In this document: positions 42,643 through 54,387 of the stretch, in pieces
Numbering within the stretch: the first letter of the stretch is position 1
Layout: each line of letters begins with the position of its first letter
Assembly (NCBI GenBank): GCA_023473795.1
Contig: JAMCYS010000098.1
Coordinates: 25,337-89,336 of the forward strand
Direction: 5' to 3'
Length of the DNA: 64,000 bases
Source: Chloroflexota bacterium
Lineage (GTDB): Bacteria > Chloroflexota > UBA6077 > FW602-bin22 > JAMCYS01
Notes under the pieces: generated by a model
What the model was told of the DNA's origin: nothing
The model's database searches: none
What the model saw: only the letters and a program-made list of their open reading frames with translations
Translations under genes and position numbers: made by a program

Positions 42643-42949
42643 AAGGCTGTGTAACCACCGAGACACCGAGGACGTGGAGAGGGGACTAGACACAGGCCCG
42701 GACACTGAACCACCGAGACACGGAGAGCACCGAGACCGGATCTCAGGAGGTCTGTCTATCCTCTCCTTCATCTTCTCTCCGGTCTCTGTGTCCTCGGTGT
42801 CTCGGTGGTTATTCCTACGTTTCCCAGAACCTGTAACTGCTCCCTCCGCGCTCTCTGTGTCGCCGGTGGTGAATCCTCGGGTCGCTTGCGGCGGTGGCCG
42901 CACTTCGGTTATGTTGTAGACGCAAAATCCGCGTCGAGGTTGCCCTCCT
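42643..42949. repeat. Repeat region with a 21-bp perfect inverted repeat and CCGAGACAC units
   Basis: No gene is seen. The arms at 42653-42673 (AACCACCGAGACACCGAGGA plus one base) and 42790-42810 are exact complements. A further AACCACCGAGACACGGAG copy begins near 42709 and related GTCTCTGTGTC text lies near 42783. Such units look like decayed copies of one element. The glgE promoter candidate is at the right end. Confidence 0.75.
42886..42915 (+). promoter_or_regulatory. Promoter candidate of the glgE operon
   Basis: TTGCGG (42886-42891), an 18-bp spacer and TATGTT (42910-42915), 34 nt ahead of the TTG start. This is a moderate match only. Confidence 0.35.
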
Positions 42950-44926
42950 TTGCTCGCCAAGCAACAGAGAGTGATCATTCAGAACGTCTACCCCGAGGTC
43001 GACTGTGGCCACTTCGCCGCCAAGCGCGAGCAGGGCGAGCTGTGCGAGGTCTGGGCCGATGTCTTCCAGGAAGGGCATGGCGCCCTGGCGGCCGTCCTTA
43101 AGTACCGGCGCTGGGACGAGGCCGCGTGGCACGAGGCCCCGCTGCGCTACGAGGATAACGACCGCTGGCGCGGCGAGTTCTCCCTCGCCCAGAACAGCCG
43201 CTATCTGTTCACCATCCAGGCCTGGCCGGACGTTTTTGCCTCTTGGCGGCAGGATGTCGGCAAGAAGGCCGCCGCGGGCCAGGACGTGGTCGGCGACCTG
43301 CTGGAGGGCGCGGCCCTGCTGCGGGAGGGCGCCGGCCGGGCGGCGGGTGAGGACGCCGAGCGCCTACGCGAGTTGGCCGGCCTCCTGGCCGGCAACGGCA
43401 GCGCCGAGAGGCGCCTGCGGGTGGCGCTCGGCGACGAGCTGGCCGCCCTAATGGCCGCGTATCCGGACCGCTCCCGGGCGACCGACTACGATCGCGAGCT
43501 GGAGGTCTATGCCGACCGCGAGCGGGCCCGCTTCGCCGCCTGGTACGAACTGTTCCCCCGCTCGCAGGGTCGCGTGCTGGGCGGCAGCGGCACCTTCGCC
43601 GACGCGGCGGCCCGCCTGCCCGAGATCGCGGCCCTGGGCTTCGACGTCGTCTACTTGCCGCCCATCCATCCCATCGGCCGCACCAACCGCAAGGGGCCGG
43701 AGAACTCGCTCGTGGCGGGTCCCCACGACCCGGGCAGCCCCTACGCCATCGGCGCGGCGGAGGGCGGCCATACGGCCGTGCATCCGGAGTTGGGCACGCT
43801 GGCCGACTTCCAGCGCTTTCTCGACGCCGCCCGCGAGCTGGGAATGGAGGTGGCCCTCGACTTCGCCATCCAGGTTGCCCCGGACCATCCCTGGGCGCGG
43901 GAACACCCGGAGTGGTTCTATCGGCGGGCCGACGGCAGCATCAAGTACGCGGAGAATCCACCCAAGAAGTACGAGGACATCTACCCGCTGAACTTTGACT
44001 CGCCCGCCGCGGCGGACCTCTGGCAGGAGATGAAGCGCGTGCTCCGCTTCTGGATCGAGCAGGGCGTGCGCATCTTCCGTGTGGACAACCCGCACACCAA
44101 GCCGCTGCCGTTCTGGCAGTGGTTGATCCGGGAGATTCAGGACGAGCACCCGGATGTGATCTTTCTGGCCGAGGCCTTCACCAGGCCCAAGTTGCTGGAG
44201 GCGCTGGCCAAGGTGGGCTTCAGCCAGTCCTACACATACTTCACCTGGCGCAACTTCAAGGACGAGCTGACGGAGTACTTCACCTATCTCACGCAATCGA
44301 CCGTCAAGGAGTACTTGCGCGGCAACCTGTTCACCAACACGCCGGACATCCTGCCGCGCCTGCTGCAGGAGGGCGGGCGGCCGGCTTTCAAGATCCGCGC
44401 GGCGCTGGCGGCCACGCTCTCCTCGCTCTATGGCATCTACAGCGGCTTCGAACTTTGTGAGAACCGCGGCATTCCCGGCAAAGAGGAGTACCTGCACTCG
44501 GAAAAGTACGAGTACAAGGTCTGGGACTGGGACCGTCCGGGCAACATCAAAGACTACCTCGCCCGGCTCAACGCCATCCGGCGGGCGAACCCTGCCCTGC
44601 AGTACTACAAGAACCTGCGTTTCTACCGGGCGGGGGACGAGAACGTGCTCTTCTACGGCAAAGCGGCGCCCGACCGCGGCAACGCCGTGCTGGTGGCCGT
44701 CAACCTGGACCCCTTCCAGGCACACGAGACGACGTTGCGGGTGCCGATTCGCCAATTCGGCATCGAACCGGAGCAGCAGTACATCGTTCACGAGCTGATT
44801 TCGGACACGAAACAGCTGTGGAAAGGGGCGGAGCAAACCCTCAGGCTCGATCCTGCCGCCGAGCCGGCGGCGATCTTCGCCATCAGAGGCTGGCAGTTCA
44901 AAGACTACGAGGACCCGTGCTACTAG
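42950..44926 (+). CDS. glgE: Alpha-1,4-glucan:maltose-1-phosphate maltosyltransferase
   Basis: 658 residues. The N-terminal beta domain and helical insert (about 1-200) precede a GH13 barrel. GFDVVYLPPIHPIGRTNRKG and the nucleophile D379 in RIFRVDNPHTKP, with E408 in IFLAEAF, are hallmarks of GlgE (GH13_3). It extends alpha-1,4-glucan with maltose-1-phosphate in the cytoplasm. It is followed by treS and a maltokinase, giving the trehalose to maltose to maltose-1-phosphate to glucan route in one operon. The TTG start at 42950 is uncertain. No branching enzyme gene lies in the window. Confidence 0.93.
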   Translation: MLAKQQRVIIQNVYPEVDCGHFAAKREQGELCEVWADVFQEGHGALAAVLKYRRWDEAAWHEAPLRYEDNDRWRGEFSLAQNSRYLFTIQAWPDVFASWRQDVGKKAAAGQDVVGDLLEGAALLREGAGRAAGEDAERLRELAGLLAGNGSAERRLRVALGDELAALMAAYPDRSRATDYDRELEVYADRERARFAAWYELFPRSQGRVLGGSGTFADAAARLPEIAALGFDVVYLPPIHPIGRTNRKGPENSLVAGPHDPGSPYAIGAAEGGHTAVHPELGTLADFQRFLDAARELGMEVALDFAIQVAPDHPWAREHPEWFYRRADGSIKYAENPPKKYEDIYPLNFDSPAAADLWQEMKRVLRFWIEQGVRIFRVDNPHTKPLPFWQWLIREIQDEHPDVIFLAEAFTRPKLLEALAKVGFSQSYTYFTWRNFKDELTEYFTYLTQSTVKEYLRGNLFTNTPDILPRLLQEGGRPAFKIRAALAATLSSLYGIYSGFELCENRGIPGKEEYLHSEKYEYKVWDWDRPGNIKDYLARLNAIRRANPALQYYKNLRFYRAGDENVLFYGKAAPDRGNAVLVAVNLDPFQAHETTLRVPIRQFGIEPEQQYIVHELISDTKQLWKGAEQTLRLDPAAEPAAIFAIRGWQFKDYEDPCY

Positions 44927-44969
44927 GTAGCTAGCCAGGGGACCATCATATTGTGGAGGAGAGGGGCAG

Positions 44970-46606
<1,637 letters not shown>

Positions 46607-46607
<1 letters not shown>

Positions 46608-48187
46608 TGCATCAAGAACCGTCAGTACCCGTTCTGGCAATCGACGCCAACCCCGACGCCGCCTGGCTCCAGGCCAACCTCGAGTCGTTGCTGGCGGCCC
46701 TGCCGGCGGCGTCCCTGGCCCGCCAGCGCTGGTTCGCCAGCAAGAGCGACTCCATCAGCTCGCTATCGCTGGTGGACGGCGCGGTGCTGGGTGAAGGGCC
46801 GGCGGCGGTGCTGGCGCTGGTGGACGTCAGACTGGCGGCGGGCCCCGCAGCCACCTACTCGCTGCCCCTGGCGGTGCGCCCGGAAGAGGACGCCCGGCGA
46901 TTGGGCCTGCCCGCCAGCGGCTTCCTTCTCGTCCTCGCCGCGCCCAACGGTCGCCACCTGCTCTACGACGCTGCCGGAGACCCGGACTGCGCGCGCGCCC
47001 TCCTGGCCCTCGTGGCCGGCGAAGCGGTGCTGTCCGGCCGGAGGGGCCGCTTCTCCTTCGCCGCTTCTGGGGGCCAGTCGCTGGCTTTGCACTTGCCCGT
47101 ACGGCCGCTGGGGGCCGAGCAGAGCAACACCTCTCTCGTCTATGGGGACCGCTACGTGCTCAAGCTCTACCGGCGCCTGCAGAATGGCCCCAATCCGGAC
47201 GTCGAGCTACCTCTGTTCCTCACAACCCGGGCCCACTTCCCTTACTCGCCGCCGCTGCTGGGCTACGCGGAATATCGCCGGGCCGACTTCAGCGCCACCT
47301 TCCTCTCCCTCCAGGGCTTCGTGGCCAACGAGGGGAACGGTTGGCGTTACGCCCTCGAGCAGCTGGCGAATCTGAGCGCGGCAGCCCGAGCCGCCCCGGC
47401 AGTCCCGGACGAGTCTTTCGTACGCCAGGCGGCGGCCGCTTCCCTGCAAGAGCTGCGCCGCCTGGGCGAGACCACCGCCCGGCTCCACCTGGCCCTCTCC
47501 TCGCGGGCCGACGATCCCGCCTTCGCCCCCGAGCCGGTCGCGCCTGGCGACGTGGCATCCTGGCAGGGGGCGCTGGGACGGCGCTTGGAGCGCACCCTGG
47601 CCGCGGCGCGAGCGGCGGCCGGTCGCCTCCCCGCCCCCACGGCGGACCGTCTCTGCCAGCTGGTGGGCCGCGGCGCGGCGCTACGACGCGTTAGCGACGG
47701 GCTATCCTGGCCCGCCGTCGCCGGGCTGTTCAAGATCCGCCACCACGGCGACTACCATTTGGGTCAGGTGCTGCGCACGCCCGGCGGCTTCGTCGTCGTC
47801 GATTTCGAAGGCGAGCCGGCCCGACCCCTGACCGAGCGGCGTGCCAGGCACCTCGCTCTGCGCGACGTCGCCGGGCTCCTCCGCTCCCTGGACTACGCCG
47901 CGGGGGCGGTGACGCGGGCGGCCGCCCCGGACGAGGGCGAGCGCACCCGCCGCGTGGCGGCGCTCTGGGCCGATCTGGCGGGGCGGGAGTTCCTCGCCGG
48001 CTACCGCCAGACGCTCGCCTTCAGCCCCCTGCCGCTCCTGCCTGCCGGCCCGGCGCTGGAGGAGGGCGTCCTGGCGGCCCTGCTGCTAGATAAGGCCCTC
48101 TACGAGCTGACCTACGAGCTCGACAACCGGCCCGACTGGGTCGATCTCCCTCTCGGCTACCTCTCTCAATTGGCTGCCCTGGCCTAG
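46607..48187 (+). CDS. mak: Maltokinase
   Basis: 526 residues from GTG 46607, overlapping the treS stop by one base. The N-terminal cap has LARQRWFASKSDSI. The kinase-like domain shows EQSNTSLVYGDRYVLKLYRRLQNGPNPDVELPLFL, the catalytic HHGDYHLGQVL and metal-binding VVDFEGEP, all typical of Mak/Pep2. It phosphorylates maltose to maltose-1-phosphate, the GlgE substrate. The frame extends upstream into treS without homology. Confidence 0.92.
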
Positions 48188-48223
48188 ACAAAAGGGCGTC
48201 GCCGGGCCGAGTGCCCGCGTGCC

Positions 48224-48251
48224 TTGCCTCAGTTACTTAGCTTGGCACAAT
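48224..48251 (+). promoter_or_regulatory. Promoter candidate of the aldehyde dehydrogenase gene
   Basis: TTGCCT (48224-48229), a 16-bp spacer and CACAAT (48246-48251), about 60 nt ahead of the GTG start. Confidence 0.4.
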
Positions 48252-48311
48252 AGTTGCGGGGAAAAGCAGCGCGGGGCGATGTCCCCGAGCCGCATGCGGA
48301 GGTGTATCATC

Positions 48312-49733
48312 GTGGCCACAACCCAACAGACTTTCTTCGAATCGATCAACCCTGCCAGCGAGCAGGTTCTGGCTAGATATCCGGGCTTCTCGGCCGAGCA
48401 GGTCGGCCGCGCTTTGGTGCAGGCCAGGTGGGCGTTTCGTTCCTGGCGTGACCTCTCGGTCGGTGAGCGCGCTCTGCCCATGCGTCGCGCCGCCACCTAC
48501 CTGCGTGAGAATCGAGACCGCCTGGCGCGTTTGATTACCCTGGAAATGGGCAAGCCGATCACGGAGGCCGAAGCCGAGATAGAGAAGTGTGCCTGGGCAG
48601 CCGATTTCTACGCCGAGAACGCCGCTTCCTACCTTGAACCCGAGCCCCGCGTCTCAAACGCCACGGAAAGTTACATAACGTTTGAGCCGCTCGGCACGAT
48701 CCTGGCGATTATGCCCTGGAACTTCCCGTTCTGGCAGGCCTTCCGGGCCGGCGTACCCGCGCTGATGGCCGGCAATACCGTCGTCCTGAAGCACTCCTCC
48801 AACGTGCCCCAGTCGGCGCTGGCCGTCGAGGAGGTCTTCCGCGCCGCCGGCTTCCCCGAGGGCACCTTCCGGACGCTGCTCATCTCCGGCAGTGAAGCCG
48901 AGGGCCTGGTGGCGGACCCGCGTATCGCGGCGGTGACGCTGACGGGCAGCGACGTGGCCGGCAGCCACGTGGCCGTCGCGGCCGGCCGGGTAATCAAGAA
49001 GTCGGTGCTCGAGCTCGGCGGCTCCGACCCTTACATCGTCCTCGCCGACGCCGACCTGGAAGCGGCCGCCGCCGTGGCCGTGGTGGCTCGCAACCGCACC
49101 GCCGGCCAGACCTGCATCGCCGCCAAGCGCATGCTGATCGAAGAGTCGGTCTACGATGACTTTCGCGAGCGCTTTCTGGCCGGCGTGCGCGGGCTGGTCG
49201 TGGGCGACCCTCTAGAACCCGCCACACAGCTCGGTCCGCTGGCTCGCGCGGACCTTGTCAGCCAGCTCGAACGGCAGGTGAACGAATCGGTGCGGCAAGG
49301 CGCGCGGGTCTTGCTGGGGGGCGGCCGCCTGTCGCGGCCGGGCTACTTCTTCGCCCCCACGGTGCTGGCCGACGTCACCCCCGATATGCCGGTCTTCCGC
49401 GAGGAGACCTTCGGGCCGGTGGCCTCGTTGATCCGCGTGCGGGATGAAGAGCAGGCTGTTCGCCTGGCCAATGACACCCCCTACGGCCTCTCCTCGGCCC
49501 TCTGGACGCGCGACGTCGAGAGGGCGAAACGCCTGGGGCGACGCATCGAAGCTGGCAACGTGTTCATCAACGGCATGAGCGCCTCCGACCCCCGCCTGCC
49601 CTTCGGCGGCGTCAAGCGCAGCGGCTACGGGCGCGAGCTGTCGGAATTCGGCATCCGCGAGTTCGTCAATATCAAGACGATCTGGGTCGGCCCCGAAGTG
49701 AAGTCGCCGCCTGCCGGCAACAGGTCGGAATAG
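48312..49733 (+). CDS. NAD(P)+-dependent aldehyde dehydrogenase, succinate-semialdehyde dehydrogenase-like
   Basis: 473 residues. N137 (MPWNFPFW), general base E234 (LELGGSDP) and nucleophile C268 (GQTCIAAKR) are all present. The start TFFESINPASEQVLARYPG and the FGGVKRSGYGRELSEFGIREFVN end fit the GabD/Sad branch. The substrate is probably a short semialdehyde but is not proven. GTG 48312 has CGGAGGTG upstream; the frame is open further left without homology. It stands alone and ends at a strong hairpin. Confidence 0.85.
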   Translation: MATTQQTFFESINPASEQVLARYPGFSAEQVGRALVQARWAFRSWRDLSVGERALPMRRAATYLRENRDRLARLITLEMGKPITEAEAEIEKCAWAADFYAENAASYLEPEPRVSNATESYITFEPLGTILAIMPWNFPFWQAFRAGVPALMAGNTVVLKHSSNVPQSALAVEEVFRAAGFPEGTFRTLLISGSEAEGLVADPRIAAVTLTGSDVAGSHVAVAAGRVIKKSVLELGGSDPYIVLADADLEAAAAVAVVARNRTAGQTCIAAKRMLIEESVYDDFRERFLAGVRGLVVGDPLEPATQLGPLARADLVSQLERQVNESVRQGARVLLGGGRLSRPGYFFAPTVLADVTPDMPVFREETFGPVASLIRVRDEEQAVRLANDTPYGLSSALWTRDVERAKRLGRRIEAGNVFINGMSASDPRLPFGGVKRSGYGRELSEFGIREFVNIKTIWVGPEVKSPPAGNRSE

Positions 49734-49764
49734 GGCTTGCAGCCCCTCGAGACTAGCCAGCCTT

Positions 49765-49810
49765 GAAATGGCAAGTGCCCCGCGAGTGCTCGCGGGGCAC
49801 TTGCCATTTC
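49765..49810. terminator. Bidirectional terminator between convergent genes
   Basis: A 22-bp perfect stem (GAAATGGCAAGTGCCCCGCG..., arms 49765-49786 and 49789-49810) with a 2-nt loop, ending in ATTTC on both strands, fills the gap between the aldehyde dehydrogenase and the minus-strand binding protein. Confidence 0.8.
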
Positions 49811-49811
49811 T

Positions 49812-51467
49812 CTAGAGTTTAGAGCCGGTGACTGCTGTAAAGAGCACCTTCTTGGTTTGGGTGTACCAGTTGGCGAAGCCGCGGAAGCGTTCGCTGGGGT
49901 CGAGCAGTGGTTGCAGGCTGACGCCCTGCACGTCGGTTCGCAGCACGTACGTGTAGGTGTGGTAGTAAAGAAACACAGCCGGCATCTCGTCGGCGAACAG
50001 CTTCTGGAAGGCAGCGTATGCCTGCACCCGGGCGCTCTGTTGCCAGGACTGCCGTCCCTGCTCGAGCAAGGCGTCGCCAGTGCTATTCTGCCAACCGGAG
50101 AGATTCAGGCCGCTCGTCGCTTGGGAGGAGTGCCAGAGAGCCAAGACATCGGGGTCGTAGTTGGGCAGCCACACGTCCGCCAGAGCGGCGTCGAAATCGT
50201 GGGTGGCGAGGTGCGCGTCTCGCAGCTCTTCCCAGGTTTGGCTCTGCAACTCGACTCGAAAACCCAGTCTCGACATTTGGGCCGTCAGGTAGGTCGCCAC
50301 CGCTTGTTGCTCGGGGCTATCGCTGGTGGCCAGGGTCACGGCCAACGGCTCGTCGCCGCGCTCGCGCAGCCCGTCGCCGTTCGTGTCCAGCCAGCCGGCC
50401 TCCTCCAGCAGCGTCGCGGCCTGCTTCGGGTCCTGGCCACTCTGGTCGCCGGCGGTGTAGCCCCAGCTAAGGGGGCAGATCGGAGCGGAGGCCGGCTGGC
50501 CCTGACCGCCGAGGGCCTGGCCGATGAGCGCCTGCCTGTCGACCGCCAGGGCCACCGCCCGGCGCACGGCGGGCGTGTCGAAGGGTGCCCGGCGGTTGTT
50601 GAGAAAGAGCACGGTCGCCCGACCCTCGAGCGGGGCCGATAGCAGAGCCAGGTGGGCATCCTGCCTGAGGCGCGGCAGCTCCTCGGCCGGCACGGCGCGG
50701 GCGCCCGTGGCCTCTCCCGCTTGCACGGCCAGCAAGGTCGCCCGGCTGGTGGGATAGAACTTGACGACGAGGGACTCCAGGTAGGTCTGGGGCCCGGGAT
50801 AGTTGGGGTCGGGCTGGAGAACGATCTGCTGCACGTTTAGCTGGCTCACCTTGAACGGGCCGGCGCCGACGGGCAAGCCGTTGAAGGGCACCTGCGTCAA
50901 TTTGGCGGCGGGAATCCCGGCGAGCTGCTGGGAGGAAAGGATCCCCAGCGAGGCCTGCTCCAGGAAAGGACCGTAGGGCTCGGGCAGCGTGAAAACCACC
51001 GTGCGTTCGTCCTGCTTCTTGACGGAGATGCCCTGCCATTGCGCGGCCACGTCGGGCAGTCCGGGGAAAGCGGGATCCTGCAATAGGGCGATGGTGAAGA
51101 GCACGTCGTCGGCCGAGACGGGTTGCCCGTTGTGGAACTTGCGGTCGGCTCGCAGCGTGAAAGTGTAGGTCTTGCCGTCGGCTGAGACGTCCCAGCTCTC
51201 GGCGAGGTCGGGTTCGACGCGGCCGCCCGAGCCAACCTTCGTCAGGCCGGCGAAGATGAGGGCCACGAGGTCACGGTCGACGTCGTTGAACTGCGCCAGC
51301 AGAGGATTGACGTATTGCGGCCGGCCCGCCACGGCCTCCACGAAGGTGCCGCCCTTGTCGGGCCTCACCGGCGCGGAGTCGTACACCCAGCGTCCGCCGA
51401 GCAGTAGACTGCCTGCCAGGACACAGAGGCAAACCAATACTAAGGCGAGCCGATGCCGCGGCAACAC
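49812..51467 (-). CDS. Membrane-anchored family 5 solute-binding protein (orphan)
   Basis: 551 residues. An uncleaved-looking hydrophobic N-terminus (LALVLVCLCVLAGSLLLGG) without a lipobox precedes the family 5 core (GTFVEAVAGRPQYVNPLL, LAESWDVSADGKTYTFTLRADRKFHNG, GAGPFKV). It should bind a peptide-like ligand outside the membrane. No permease or ATPase is adjacent, so it may serve a distant transporter or have a sensing role. GTG 51467 has GGAGG upstream. It is 35 nt downstream of secG on the same strand. Confidence 0.87.
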   Translation of the reverse strand: MLPRHRLALVLVCLCVLAGSLLLGGRWVYDSAPVRPDKGGTFVEAVAGRPQYVNPLLAQFNDVDRDLVALIFAGLTKVGSGGRVEPDLAESWDVSADGKTYTFTLRADRKFHNGQPVSADDVLFTIALLQDPAFPGLPDVAAQWQGISVKKQDERTVVFTLPEPYGPFLEQASLGILSSQQLAGIPAAKLTQVPFNGLPVGAGPFKVSQLNVQQIVLQPDPNYPGPQTYLESLVVKFYPTSRATLLAVQAGEATGARAVPAEELPRLRQDAHLALLSAPLEGRATVLFLNNRRAPFDTPAVRRAVALAVDRQALIGQALGGQGQPASAPICPLSWGYTAGDQSGQDPKQAATLLEEAGWLDTNGDGLRERGDEPLAVTLATSDSPEQQAVATYLTAQMSRLGFRVELQSQTWEELRDAHLATHDFDAALADVWLPNYDPDVLALWHSSQATSGLNLSGWQNSTGDALLEQGRQSWQQSARVQAYAAFQKLFADEMPAVFLYYHTYTYVLRTDVQGVSLQPLLDPSERFRGFANWYTQTKKVLFTAVTGSKL

Positions 51468-51502
51468 CTATCCTCCAGGACAGAGCTGACTGGTAGCTAA
51501 GC

Positions 51503-51724
51503 CTAACGGTTGACGATGACGCTGACGATGGACATAAGCACCCAGATCACTGCAACTGCTATCGTCAGCTGGAAGAGCGTCTTCTCGACGCCGCGCCTGG
51601 TGCGGAAGATTGAGGAGTCAGCGCTGAAGGTGGCACTGAAGCCCTCGCCGCGCGTTTGCACGAGCACGAGGAGGATGAGGGCCAGGGATAAGATTATCTC
51701 AACTATGGTGACGTAGGCGGCCAA
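51503..51724 (-). CDS. secG: Preprotein translocase subunit SecG
   Basis: 73 residues with two membrane helices (TIVEIILSLALILLVLVQ and TLFQLTIAVAVIWVLMSIV) joined by the glycine/phenylalanine-rich loop GEGFSATFSADSSIFRTRRGVEK typical of SecG. It assists SecYE in protein export. The TTG start has GGGAGGT 8 nt upstream. It precedes the orphan binding protein, probably in one transcript. Confidence 0.92.
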   Translation of the reverse strand: MAAYVTIVEIILSLALILLVLVQTRGEGFSATFSADSSIFRTRRGVEKTLFQLTIAVAVIWVLMSIVSVIVNR

Positions 51725-51789
51725 GTAGCTTACCTCCCTGTGGGACGCCGCGAATTATAGCACGCGGGCCCGCCGGGGCGCAACGCAGT

Positions 51790-52788
51790 TTAGTCCACCT
51801 TCAACACGCCCGCGCCCCGGATTTTGCCCTCTTTCAGCAAGCGCAGAGCGCGGTTGGCCTCGACCAACGGGAAGGCCTCGACCTCGGTATGGATGGGGAT
51901 CTCGCCTGCCAGCCGCAACAGCTCTCGCGCGTCCTGCCGGGTGCTGTTGGCCACGCTACGCACGGTCCGCTCGCCCCAGAGAAGTTGGTAGTCCAGGGGC
52001 GGAATCGTGCTCATGTAGATACCTGCCAGGGCCAGCGTGCCTCCTTTGCGCAGCGCCCGCAGGGCCTCCGGCACCAAGGCCCCTGCCGGGGCGAAGATTA
52101 TCGCCGAGTCCAGTGGCCGCGGGGGCGTGGCTTCCGCCCGCCCGGCCCAGGCCGCTCCCAGCTCCAGAGCCAGGCGCCGGTGCTCCTCGCCGCGGGTGAA
52201 GACGTACGCCTCGCAGCCCCAGTGGCGGGCGATCTGAATGGCGATGTGGGCGGAGGCGCCGAAGCCATACAACCCCAGCCGGCCGCCCGGCTTGATCTCG
52301 GCAAGGCGGAGGGCGCGATAGCCGATGATGCCGGCGCAGAGCAGCGGCGCCACTTCGACGTCCGGCAGGCTGGCTGGCAACTCGTAGGCAAAGTCCGCGG
52401 GGGCGGTGGCGTACTGGGCGTAGCCCCCGTCGGCGTCGTAGCCGGTGAACTCGCCGTTATCGCACAGGTTCTCCGCCCCGGCCCGGCAGAAGGCGCAGAC
52501 GCCGCAGCTGCGGTGCAGCCAGGCCACTCCCAGTCGATGGCCCAGCAGGGATTCGCTCACGCCCGGGCCGACGGCGTCCACCTCCCCGACGATCTGATGT
52601 CCGGGGATCAGCGGACGCCTGTGGGCAGGCAGCTCACCCTCGATCACGTGCAGGTCGGTGTGGCAGATGCCGCAGGCTCGCACGCGCAGGCGCACTTCGC
52701 CCGGCCCTGCTTCAGGCGTGGGCACCTCGGCCATCACCAGCGGCTCCGTCTCGATGGGCGCTTGTTGATGCAGAACCATGGCTCGCAC
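51790..52788 (-). CDS. Zinc-dependent alcohol dehydrogenase, AdhP/cinnamyl-type
   Basis: 332 residues. The catalytic zinc motif is [13 protein letters not shown] with GHQIVG, the structural zinc cysteines lie in [17 protein letters not shown], and [11 protein letters not shown] and [39 protein letters not shown] match the group of zinc alcohol dehydrogenases with an H-T-D-L-H motif. It oxidises primary alcohols or reduces aldehydes with NAD(P). GTG 52788 follows a GAGG at 7 nt; ATG 52779 is possible. It is a single-gene unit. Confidence 0.88.
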   Translation of the reverse strand: MRAMVLHQQAPIETEPLVMAEVPTPEAGPGEVRLRVRACGICHTDLHVIEGELPAHRRPLIPGHQIVGEVDAVGPGVSESLLGHRLGVAWLHRSCGVCAFCRAGAENLCDNGEFTGYDADGGYAQYATAPADFAYELPASLPDVEVAPLLCAGIIGYRALRLAEIKPGGRLGLYGFGASAHIAIQIARHWGCEAYVFTRGEEHRRLALELGAAWAGRAEATPPRPLDSAIIFAPAGALVPEALRALRKGGTLALAGIYMSTIPPLDYQLLWGERTVRSVANSTRQDARELLRLAGEIPIHTEVEAFPLVEANRALRLLKEGKIRGAGVLKVD

Positions 52789-52859
52789 AACAAAACCTCG
52801 CGTCAATGTCGCGTTGTTATTACAGGATACCGCAGCCTGCCCTCGCCTGTCGAGTTGAC

Positions 52860-52905
52860 GGCAAACAGGAAGGGCGGCGCCAACGCGCCGCCCTTCCTGT
52901 TTGCC
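52860..52905 (-). terminator. Terminator of the sugar ABC operon
   Basis: A 21-bp perfect stem (GGCAAACAGGAAGGGCGGCG..., arms 52860-52880 and 52885-52905, loop CAAC) begins 14 nt beyond the minus-strand binding-protein stop. Confidence 0.7.
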
Positions 52906-52918
52906 ATTACCCTCCGGA

Positions 52919-54304
52919 CTAGGCAGGCAACTTCCACTTCTTGTAGATCTCGGCCATCTTGGCACGAGCGTCGTCCAGCGCCTTCTGCGGGTCCTTGCCG
53001 CTGGTGCAGACCTCCTGCAACATTCTCGAGATCAACCAGGAATTAAGCACCTCGTCCATGGCGGCGTTGGGCGGGCCGCCATAGGCCATGGCGCGGCCAT
53101 TGGTCATCAGTTGCTTATAGTTCTTGTAGGCCTCCTTCTGCCACAAGGGCCGGTCCATCATGTTCTTGTAGACGGGCGCCCAGCGGTTGAGACCGGTTTC
53201 GATCACCTTCTCGTAGTTCTTGGGGTCGATGAAGTACTTGAGGGCGTTCTTAGACGCGGCTGGGTCCTTGCCGTCCTTGAAGGCGACGAAGGCGCGCACG
53301 TCCACCATGTCGAAGGCGCCCTTGGGCCCGGCCGGCATGCCGTACATCCCGGTGTTGGCAAGGAGGTCCTTGGCTTCCTGAGAGGCGTCTGCCTTTCTAG
53401 CGTCGCTCTCCAGCTGGGCGTAGACCGAGTTGGGGTTGTGGATCAGGACCGCCTGCTTGGACTGGTAGGCCTTGTTGTTGCCGGATGAATCCCAGGTGGT
53501 GGCCCCCGGAGGGATCACTTTCTTGTCGAACATCTCCTTGACGAGTTTGATCGCGTCGACCATGCCCGGGTTCTGGAAGGAGAGCCCGCCCTCGGGGGTC
53601 TGTAGCTGCGCCCCATAGGCCCAGGCCATCACCAGGAAGTTGTTGCTGGTGTCGTTGTTGTCGCCCAAGCTCATGGCGTAGGTGTAGACCTGGGGGGGCT
53701 TGGAGACCTTGTCCGAGATCGTGACCACGTCTTGCCAGGTCTTCGGATAGTCCACGCCAGCCTGCTTGAGCAGGTCGGTGCGCACGTGGTTCACCCAGGG
53801 ATTGACGACGTAGGGAACGCCGTAGTACTTGCCCTGGTAGGCCACGTTCAGATAGGCGGACTCGAACAGCCCGCCCTCGAGCTTCGCCATTTCCGTCATG
53901 AAGTCGGTGCAATCGGCCACCAGGTTCTGGGCGCGATAGTACTGCAGTTCGGCCTCAAAGGTGTAGGCGATGTCAGGCGGTTTCTTGCCCTCAATGGCAG
54001 CGGTGTAGCGTTGGCGCCGCTCGGCCTCCGGCACCACCTGGAAATCGATGCTCGCGTTGTTCTTCCCGCCCCACTCCTTGAAGACGTTGCCGATGGCCGC
54101 GTCGGCTGTCTCGTTGAAGCTGGGGGAGATCCAGACGGACAGGGTGAGCGGACCGCTGGACTTCGCCGGCGCCTGCGTGGAGGCAGGTTGAGCCGGTGCG
54201 GGCGAGCTGTTCGAGCAGGCCGCCAGGAGGGCGCCGCCCGCCGCCACCGCTGACAGCTTGAGCAGCTGCCGCCGACTGATGTGCTTCTGGGTCGGATCTG
54301 CCAT
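52919..54304 (-). CDS. Family 1 sugar-binding lipoprotein of an ABC importer
   Basis: 461 residues. A Tat motif (SRRQLLKLS, 10-18) and lipobox LLAAC (Cys 30) precede a Pro/Ala linker and a family 1 solute-binding fold ([53 protein letters not shown]). It captures an oligosaccharide or polyol for the two permeases upstream. It is the last gene of the operon, an unusual position. The ligand is unknown. Confidence 0.9.
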   Translation of the reverse strand: MADPTQKHISRRQLLKLSAVAAGGALLAACSNSSPAPAQPASTQAPAKSSGPLTLSVWISPSFNETADAAIGNVFKEWGGKNNASIDFQVVPEAERRQRYTAAIEGKKPPDIAYTFEAELQYYRAQNLVADCTDFMTEMAKLEGGLFESAYLNVAYQGKYYGVPYVVNPWVNHVRTDLLKQAGVDYPKTWQDVVTISDKVSKPPQVYTYAMSLGDNNDTSNNFLVMAWAYGAQLQTPEGGLSFQNPGMVDAIKLVKEMFDKKVIPPGATTWDSSGNNKAYQSKQAVLIHNPNSVYAQLESDARKADASQEAKDLLANTGMYGMPAGPKGAFDMVDVRAFVAFKDGKDPAASKNALKYFIDPKNYEKVIETGLNRWAPVYKNMMDRPLWQKEAYKNYKQLMTNGRAMAYGGPPNAAMDEVLNSWLISRMLQEVCTSGKDPQKALDDARAKMAEIYKKWKLPA

Positions 54305-54387
54305 TTTCCCTCTTCCTCCTTACTTTGAGTACCGCCGCCTTGACTGCGACACGCCGCCAATTGGCCAATCTGGCCGCAGCCCGTCGC

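Noticed and set aside
42643..42949. CRISPR-like array in the CCGAGACAC repeats
   Set aside because: The copies are irregular in length, spacing and orientation, and no cas gene is nearby.
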